Assembly: GCA_002899795.1 (NCBI GenBank) | Contig: PPDG01000450.1 | Span: 1 to 18,154, forward strand | Length of the DNA: 18,154 nucleotides | Direction: 5' to 3' | Origin: Desulfobacteraceae bacterium | GTDB taxonomy: Bacteria > Desulfobacterota > Syntrophobacteria > BM002 | Shown: piece after piece, positions 13,771 through 18,154 of the stretch | Position numbering within the stretch: the stretch's first letter is position 1 | Layout of the letters: the number at the start of each line of letters is the position of its first letter | Program-made: the position numbers and the translations under genes | The notes under the pieces: model-generated | Databases searched by the model: none | What the model saw: only the letters and a program-made list of their open reading frames with translations | What the model was told of the DNA's origin: nothing

Positions 13771-14910
13771 CTAGGCGGTCAAGAGGGCAATGACCTCCCC
13801 GGCGAGTCCCGCGGAATTGGTGGCCTCGAAAAGTCGAATGGCCTCCTCAAATGCCTGTTTGGTTATGCGCTTCTTATAGTCCTCTCCCACTTGGTTCAGG
13901 TCTTCAGCGAAAGCTTTGTTCGCTTTTTTTATGTTACCCCCGGTGTTGCCCGTCTCCTCTGCCCATTTCCACATTTTCTGCCAGAGCTCATCAGGAACGC
14001 CCCGGTACGGTCGTTTGACGTAATGTTTTTCGGGAGTAGTGATGGCATTGCCATTCTGGTTCATGGCGAGGCCGAAACTGATATTCTGCCAGAAGGTACC
14101 CACGTTACCTTTGCGGATGCCGTGGTAAATGAATTGGGTGATCTTGTCCAAGGATGTCCCGGTTATACCATGTTGAGCAATGTCCACTTCCCAAGACTGA
14201 ATGGCCTCCCAGATTTCCTTGGTAAGGTCAAGTTGAATTCCTTCCTGGTTGGCACCGAAATAGGTGCCGTGGATGGAGCCGTTATTGATTGCCAATAGAT
14301 TGGGGTGGACGCCTCCGTGGACTAGGTTCCCAATAAACCATGAAGCTTCATCCGGGTTGGTGAATCCCTCCGCACTACCGCTCTTGGCCCCTATTTCACC
14401 AAGTTCAACTTCCAAAGCCAAGCCAGCGGCAACCACGGGCTGGGCCAGCTCTAAAGTGGCAGCCAGATTCAGTTCGTTCTCCATATAGGAGCAATCGATG
14501 GCAAACGAGGTGAACCCTGCTTCCAGTTCGGCAGCCACGAGCTCTGCCACTTCCTCTTTCTCGTCCATATTTTTCACTGTAATGTGGTCGCCATGGATAG
14601 CGAAGGGTACCGAGGTATTTCCCAGTCGATCATTCTCCGTCACAATAAACTCGGCGAAGCTCATAGGATCAAACTCGGTGTAGGTCAGCTCAGACTTGGC
14701 AATCTCATACATTACCGGGGCCTGAGTGGCCATAGAGGCACGGATCATACCCTCTAAGGGTAAACGGCAGCGGATGTTTGCGGCCATTATCATTGCATTT
14801 GCTTTCCTGGCTGCATCGCAAAGCGCCTTACCGTTCACCAGCGGTGCCTTGGAATCTGGAAATCGTTTCTGTACGCTTTCAGGCCGATATTTTGACAAAT
14901 CGGTGCTCAT
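13771..14910 (-). CDS. Class II fructose-bisphosphate aldolase-like protein
   Basis: A 379-residue zinc-type aldolase that would interconvert fructose 1,6-bisphosphate with two triose phosphates. Family landmarks are AIHGDH (H106, H109) at the zinc-binding His-x-Asp-His motif, LEVELGEIGAKSG with E169, INNGSIHGTYF with H214 and IAQHGITGTSLDKI with H247. It is somewhat divergent from FbaA (HGDH for HTDH, QHGITG for FHGGSG), so a related ketose-bisphosphate substrate such as tagatose bisphosphate is possible. Glycolytic/gluconeogenic aldolase is favoured because glpX follows directly. The ATG at 14910 has AGGAGGG nine bases upstream. No clear promoter was recognised in front. Confidence 0.9.
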   Translation of the reverse strand: MSTDLSKYRPESVQKRFPDSKAPLVNGKALCDAARKANAMIMAANIRCRLPLEGMIRASMATQAPVMYEIAKSELTYTEFDPMSFAEFIVTENDRLGNTSVPFAIHGDHITVKNMDEKEEVAELVAAELEAGFTSFAIDCSYMENELNLAATLELAQPVVAAGLALEVELGEIGAKSGSAEGFTNPDEASWFIGNLVHGGVHPNLLAINNGSIHGTYFGANQEGIQLDLTKEIWEAIQSWEVDIAQHGITGTSLDKITQFIYHGIRKGNVGTFWQNISFGLAMNQNGNAITTPEKHYVKRPYRGVPDELWQKMWKWAEETGNTGGNIKKANKAFAEDLNQVGEDYKKRITKQAFEEAIRLFEATNSAGLAGEVIALLTA

Positions 14911-15305
14911 CAGAATCCCTCCTATCTGTCCATTTGTTCAGACGTTTGAAAGAGATAGTAAGCCTGATGTTCAATCCTACCTTTTACCTTAATCCTAGGG
15001 CGATGAAAAAACAAGCGGCAATTTATCATCTTTCTGTTTTCTGTGGTTGTTGATGTGATAATTCCCTGGAACTTGTCTGACAAAGCAGCAATCCCATTTC
15101 ATTATATCACTTACCCCACACTCGGCGGGAATTGAATCTGGCACAAAATGAGGGTGATCGTCAAGGGATCGTATAATTAGAAAAACCACCTTAATCCATG
15201 CTAGAATAAACCCTTGTGGGTTTGTAACATTAGGGTGAACTTTTGATATTCTAACGCAGGCCGTTTTGGGTGCCAGTGATGCAAGGGCGGAGCAGGTCAG
15301 AGCTA
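14911..15305. other. Divergent spacer between aldolase and hypothetical gene
   Basis: These 395 bases hold no supported gene. They contain TTTCTGT twice in tandem (15031-15044) followed by GGTTGTTG, perhaps a decayed repeat, and the hairpin listed at 15208-15223. No promoter with convincing -35 and -10 boxes was found on either strand. Confidence 0.5.
15208..15223 (+). other. Perfect stem-loop upstream of the hypothetical gene
   Basis: AAACCC-TTGT-GGGTTT is a perfect 6-bp stem with a 4-base loop, extendable by a T-G and an A-T pair. No T-run follows on the plus strand. It lies 82 bases before the chosen start of the next gene and may be a leader hairpin or an operator-like palindrome. Confidence 0.4.
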
Positions 15306-15821
15306 ATGCCGGAGATCATTCTTACCGATAAAGCGGGAAAGCTACTGGAGGTTGAGGCACTCGCGTATCCCGAAGACACTAATCTGATTGTCGATCCTTA
15401 TTCCGTTGTGGAAGAACCTGAGGCTTCCATGGCTGAGGTTGTTGCCAACGCCGAGGCGACTCTACCACGACCCCTGGGGGAGATCATCAGTGCCCAGGCC
15501 ATGGGGTTGAATGCATCCTGGCTTTTTCGGCTGGTGCTTCTCGATTTCAAAGGACAGCACCATTGTAAAGCTGAAACCGTGGAAGAGACTCTGCGTCAGT
15601 TGATGTGGCACATAGCCCCTCTTGAAATTCAATCCCTGGGACTGGATCGCTTTGAACTCCTGGAACCGTGCATAACAGCGTTTCGAGTTCTCTCCTGCCT
15701 GTGTGACCAAGTGAAGAAGCTAGAAACTGCCGGCAGCTTCCCACCAACAACGTTCATCTTTTCCATACGTCAACAAGCGGTCCTGCGTCGCTACCAGGTG
15801 GCGCTGGCCAACTTACCGTGA
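15306..15821 (+). CDS. Conserved-looking hypothetical protein, family not recognised
   Basis: A soluble protein of about 171 residues beginning MPEIILTDKAGKLLEVEALA. The ATG at 15306 is preferred because GCAGGTCAGAGCTA precedes it; GTG at 15270 and ATG at 15279 would add an unstructured basic extension. The middle alternates strands and helices (SWLFRLVLLDFKGQHHCKAE, TVEETLRQLMWHIAPLEIQS, GSFPPTTFIFSIRQQAVLRR). The order strand, His/Cys patch, helix, strand, helix, strand recalls the C-terminal half of macro (ADP-ribose-binding) domains, but no nucleotide-binding glycine motif is visible. That resemblance is weak and should not be used as a function. It stands alone between the aldolase operon and the MinD-like operon. 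Confidence 0.65.
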   Translation: MPEIILTDKAGKLLEVEALAYPEDTNLIVDPYSVVEEPEASMAEVVANAEATLPRPLGEIISAQAMGLNASWLFRLVLLDFKGQHHCKAETVEETLRQLMWHIAPLEIQSLGLDRFELLEPCITAFRVLSCLCDQVKKLETAGSFPPTTFIFSIRQQAVLRRYQVALANLP

Positions 15822-15857
15822 CGCTGGAAGCGAACTCAGCGGTGCGGACACATTTTG

Positions 15858-15950
15858 TTCACCGCAGAGAACGCAAATAACGCAGAGAGAATGTAAACTT
15901 GAGATAACTTGATTTTGATCCTCTGCGATCTCAGCGAACTCTGCGGTTCA
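15858..15950. repeat. Inverted intergenic element of 9-bp CGCAGAG units
   Basis: The left arm is TTC then ACCGCAGAG, AACGCAAAT, AACGCAGAG (15858-15887). The right arm is CTCTGCGAT, CTCAGCGAA, CTCTGCGGT then TCA (15921-15950). The arms are complementary at 22 of 30 positions around a 33-base spacer. Both arms are themselves three 9-base units. Related half copies occur at 7428 and 12568. Confidence 0.85.
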
Positions 15951-16129
15951 TTCCCCAGCCATACCTATATACAACATCCGGGCTAGTGACCTCGCCTTGA
16001 CCGCTATGACGATTATTAGATTATCGAATACGCCAAGGTATACAAAATAAGACCAATCAGCCAAGGCAGGCAGAACGGATTCCCTTCTAACCTCTACTGG
16101 GATCACGACATCAGAATTCACCTATCAGA

Positions 16130-16145
16130 TGGCCTGATACTTGCT
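16130..16145 (+). promoter_or_regulatory. Candidate sigma-54 (-24/-12) promoter of the MinD-like operon
   Basis: TGGCCT-GATAC-TTGCT gives GG (16131-16132) and GC (16143-16144) separated by exactly ten bases, with TGGC and TTGCT matching consensus. It is followed by TAAGAAAA, similar to the TTTAAGAA after the 4593 promoter. The start would be near 16156, about 83 bases before the ATG of the downstream ATPase gene. Confidence 0.65.
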
Positions 16146-16238
16146 TAAGAAAATAACGTCGTAGACTCCCATCTGGACTCTAATACGTGCCACGCGTTGA
16201 GTTTCGTCACAAACCCCGGCTAAAGGAACAGTGGGAAC

Positions 16239-17162
16239 ATGAAGCGCATTTACTCCATTGGTGGTGGAAAAGGAGGATCCGGAAAAAGCTTCATTGCCGC
16301 GAGCTTGGGCATATTACTGGCAAAGCAAGGCAAGAAAGTGGTACTCGTGGATTTGGACCTGGGCGCCTCCAACCTTCATACCCTCCTTGGACAGAGAATC
16401 CCCCAAAGAGGCCTCGACGCTTTCATAGATAAAACAACGAACAGCTTAGAGGACGTAGCTCTGTCCACAACTATACCTAACCTTTACCTCATCAGCTCGA
16501 CAAAATGTTCCTTGGAAATTGCCAATTTGTTTTACGCTCAGAAACTCAAAGTAATCAACGCCATTAAAAATCTTCCTTTCGCTTATGTCCTTCTGGATTT
16601 GGGTCCGGGAATTAACTTCAATACCTTGGACTTTTTTTTGATTGCTACAGAAGGGTTGTTTGTGGCTACTCCTGAACCAACGGCAATAGAAAATACCTTC
16701 GTTTTTATTAAGTCAATTTACCTGAGAAAGCTGAAATTAGCTCTCAAAGAAGCTAACATGTGGCATATATGTCAAGAGGAGGTTGCGCAACTGTCGAAGG
16801 GAGCTCTCAAGTCTCCTCTAGATCTCATTAATATTCTCGTAGGTAGAAACCTGGAAAACGGCACAGTCTTCAAGGATCTACTGAGCGGTTTGAAGTTCAG
16901 TTTAATTCTTAACAAGTTTCGGGGTCAGGTTACCGAAGACCTGGGAGAGCAACTTGTGGAAGTGTGCAACAGGCATCTTTATCCCAGCTTTGATTTTCTG
17001 GGAAATATCAGCTATGACAGTCGAGTTTATGAGTCAATACTTGCTCGAAATATCTTCATACGGAAATATCCCTACACAAAAACCGTGTCGGATTTGCAAA
17101 ATATGGCCAGGCGTCTGACTGGGGAAAAACAACAACCCATACAGATAAAAGCTTTAAAATGA
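16239..17162 (+). CDS. MinD/ParA-family (FlhG-like) P-loop ATPase
   Basis: A 307-residue ATPase of the MinD/ParA group, which use ATP-driven dimerisation to position cellular structures. The deviant Walker A GGKGGSGKS is at 9-17 with the signature lysine K11. VDLDLGASNLH follows at 37-47 and the switch LLDLGPGI at 118-125. Relative to MinD there is an insertion of about 50 residues after ENTFVFIKSIYLRKL (roughly 165-215). The C-terminus is basic but lacks an obvious membrane-targeting amphipathic helix. A GGGAAC and an AAAGGA lie before the ATG. Its stop overlaps the start of the next gene by 4 bases, so the two products probably act together. There is no parB-like partner or flagellar gene in view, so the cargo is unknown. 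Confidence 0.92.
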   Translation: MKRIYSIGGGKGGSGKSFIAASLGILLAKQGKKVVLVDLDLGASNLHTLLGQRIPQRGLDAFIDKTTNSLEDVALSTTIPNLYLISSTKCSLEIANLFYAQKLKVINAIKNLPFAYVLLDLGPGINFNTLDFFLIATEGLFVATPEPTAIENTFVFIKSIYLRKLKLALKEANMWHICQEEVAQLSKGALKSPLDLINILVGRNLENGTVFKDLLSGLKFSLILNKFRGQVTEDLGEQLVEVCNRHLYPSFDFLGNISYDSRVYESILARNIFIRKYPYTKTVSDLQNMARRLTGEKQQPIQIKALK

Positions 17163-17806
17163 TAAAAAAATTCAATGACCTAAATTATTACGAACTCCTC
17201 AAAATTCAATACAATGCCTCTTCCTTTGAGGTGAGACAGGCATATAAGAATATTCTTGCCATCTACGAGGAAAGCTCACTGGCGACCTATGCTCTTTTTG
17301 CAGAAGATGAGCGCAAAGCAATTTTGGGCAAGATTGAGAAAGCGTTCTCGACACTGATTGATGATGAAAAGAGAAACGCTTATGACAAGAGTCTTGTGGA
17401 TATAGGGGAAATACCGAAGAATTTGTTGACTGCAAAAGAAAGACAAAAGGCAATACCCCTCATTCAAGTGAATACAGCCATGACGAAAGACAATAACCTG
17501 GCAAGAATCAGAAAAAAGATCAAAGAGCAAGGAACAGGAAAACTTGCGAGCGTTATGCTGAACCGTGATTTTATCTCCGGGCAAGATTTGAAAAACTTAC
17601 GTGAGTCACTGGGAATAGAGTTAGAGGAGGTTTTTGAGGCCACCAAGATAAGTCCCACCGCACTGGAAGCAATTGAACGCGATGACCTAACCAACCTCCC
17701 CCCGAAGATCTACCTGAAGAGTTTCCTGAAGTCTTACGCTGAAGTCTTACAACTCGATGCGAAGCAACTGGTTGAGGGCTATGTCAAAAATATGGAAAAG
17801 AGCTAA
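17159..17806 (+). CDS. Degenerate J-domain plus RodZ-type helix-turn-helix protein
   Basis: A 215-residue cytoplasmic protein. Residues 8-76 follow the DnaJ J-domain pattern (NYYELLKIQYNASSFEVRQA, YKNILAIY, then IEKAFSTLIDDEKRNAYD). The His-Pro-Asp loop that stimulates DnaK is missing: EESS stands where HPD would be. A charged linker follows. Residues 140-212 match the HTH_25 domain of RodZ (LKNLRESLGIELEEVFEATK, ISPTALEAIERDDLTNLPPK, IYLKSFLKSYAEVLQLD). In RodZ this domain binds MreB rather than DNA. No membrane segment is present, unlike RodZ. It starts inside the end of the MinD-like gene (ATGA overlap) with little ribosome site of its own, implying translational coupling. It may act as an adaptor for that ATPase. 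Confidence 0.88.
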   Translation: MIKKFNDLNYYELLKIQYNASSFEVRQAYKNILAIYEESSLATYALFAEDERKAILGKIEKAFSTLIDDEKRNAYDKSLVDIGEIPKNLLTAKERQKAIPLIQVNTAMTKDNNLARIRKKIKEQGTGKLASVMLNRDFISGQDLKNLRESLGIELEEVFEATKISPTALEAIERDDLTNLPPKIYLKSFLKSYAEVLQLDAKQLVEGYVKNMEKS

Positions 17807-18047
17807 GCACTTCGCATCTCACCCTCCAGAAAGTTGTCTTGTTTGTTGCCAGATTCTGCAAGGATCTCATTTCAATCTGAACCGAGACCAACGGATCCGA
17901 GCCCAGTAGTCTCAAGGAGGCAAGGTCCTCCCGGTTATCATCAATTGGCTTGCTAGAAACCGCATAATGTGCTACCAGCGTTTTACGATCAAAAAAGTAC
18001 CCTGCACTCTTCCTGTCGTACGTATGAGCATAGCCCGGGTATCTCAT
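17784..18047 (-). CDS. Possible small hypothetical protein, weak support
   Basis: An 87-codon reading frame beginning MRYPGYAHTYDRKSAGYFFD, with GCAGG eight bases before the ATG. It overlaps the end of the J/HTH gene by 23 bases on the opposite strand. I recognise no family, and composition alone does not decide whether it is coding. It is the only long frame in the right-hand 350 bases. Confidence 0.25.
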   Translation of the reverse strand: MRYPGYAHTYDRKSAGYFFDRKTLVAHYAVSSKPIDDNREDLASLRLLGSDPLVSVQIEMRSLQNLATNKTTFWRVRCEVLSSFPYF

Positions 18048-18050
18048 GAA

Positions 18051-18152
18051 TTACCTGCTGCGACCACGGATATGATCGTCCTTCCTGGCGTCCTCGGGTG
18101 TCGGCCCCTGCGACGTACCGTTGAGGTACGCCTCGGAACCAATCCCGCGGTA
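18051..18152 (-). other. Possible 3' end of a gene entering from the right edge
   Basis: Reading in from the right edge on the minus strand, one frame is open for 33 codons to a TAA at 18053-18051 and has balanced composition (SEAYLNGTSQGPTPEDARKD). Another frame is also open over this stretch but reads as arginine-rich noise. It would end 3 bases before the small frame starting at 18047. Too short to identify. Confidence 0.25.
18114..18130. other. Perfect hairpin near right edge
   Basis: CGTACC-GTTGA-GGTACG is a perfect 6-bp stem with a 5-base loop in a GC-rich stretch. No T-run is present. It lies within the possible gene end at the window edge, so it may be coincidental. Confidence 0.35.
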
Positions 18153-18154
18153 CC

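Larger units (their letters stand above)
15822..16238. other. 417-bp spacer with inverted nonamer element and sigma-54 promoter
   Basis: No gene is supported here. The first third carries the inverted nonamer element (15858-15950). The last third carries the sigma-54 promoter for the MinD-like operon (16130-16145). Between them is TTGACC at about 16000 with only a poor -10 partner, and otherwise nothing recognised. Confidence 0.6.

Noticed and set aside
15208..15223. Intrinsic terminator
   Set aside because: The stem is perfect but no T-run follows on either strand within the expected distance.
15858..15950. CRISPR-like array
   Set aside because: The units are 9 bases without spacers and are arranged as an inverted pair, not as regularly spaced direct repeats.
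15996..16030. Sigma-70 promoter for the MinD-like operon using TTGACC near 16000
   Set aside because: The candidate -10 at 17-18 base spacing (ATTATC or TTATCG) is poor and lies over 200 bases from the gene; the sigma-54 site at 16130 is better placed.
17784..18154. Insertion-sequence end or transposase fragment at the right edge
   Set aside because: A 6-bp hairpin and short open frames are present, but no terminal inverted repeat, target duplication or transposase motif can be seen.

Overview
The window looks like a bacterial chromosome segment, probably from the Desulfobacterota (former Deltaproteobacteria) or a related uncultivated diderm lineage. This rests on gene content: a short ArgA-type acetyltransferase beside secA, a GAF-type sigma-54 activator, a bactofilin/M23 module, a two-domain M16 peptidase, CooT, class II aldolase plus GlpX, and a MinD-like ATPase paired with a J/RodZ-type helix-turn-helix protein. 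No phylogeny was possible, so the assignment is tentative. Base composition is moderate and even across the core genes. No rRNA, tRNA, CRISPR, transposase or phage gene was seen.

Layout. (1) 1-2914, minus strand: a TTGACC-N16-TATAAT promoter drives an ArgA-like acetyltransferase and secA, which runs off the left edge. (2) 2954-7393: a minus-strand sigma-54 activator (GAF-AAA+-Fis) is divergent from an M23 peptidase, a bactofilin and a second single-pass membrane protein. The 492-bp divergent region holds a well-formed -24/-12 (sigma-54) promoter, a TTGACA promoter-like site and hairpins. (3) 7472-8969, minus: a Nudix protein and an eIF2B-like protein. (4) 9118-11853, plus: a secreted M16 metallopeptidase. 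(5) 11854-12598: a repeat-rich spacer with a cluster of hairpins, then a small CooT-type nickel protein. (6) 12599-14910, minus: aldolase and GlpX, two consecutive gluconeogenic steps. (7) 15306-15821, plus: an unrecognised gene. (8) 16130-17806: a second sigma-54 promoter, then a MinD-like ATPase and a degenerate-J/RodZ-HTH protein overlapping by 4 bp. (9) 17807-18154: mostly unassigned, with possible minus-strand fragments at the edge.

How it fits together. Two cell-architecture modules (bactofilin/M23/membrane protein, and MinD/J-HTH) each follow a sequence with exact -24/-12 spacing, and a sigma-54 activator lies next to the first. This suggests, but does not show, that wall-shape and positioning genes share sigma-54 control. 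The two membrane proteins flanking the bactofilin have similar short cytoplasmic N-termini, which may be bactofilin docking segments.

The intergenic DNA is notable. It holds several short tandem arrays with a 7-bp period but different unit sequences, an inverted element built of 9-bp CGCAGAG-type units with two half copies elsewhere, and a 35-bp double-hairpin element present twice in opposite orientation.
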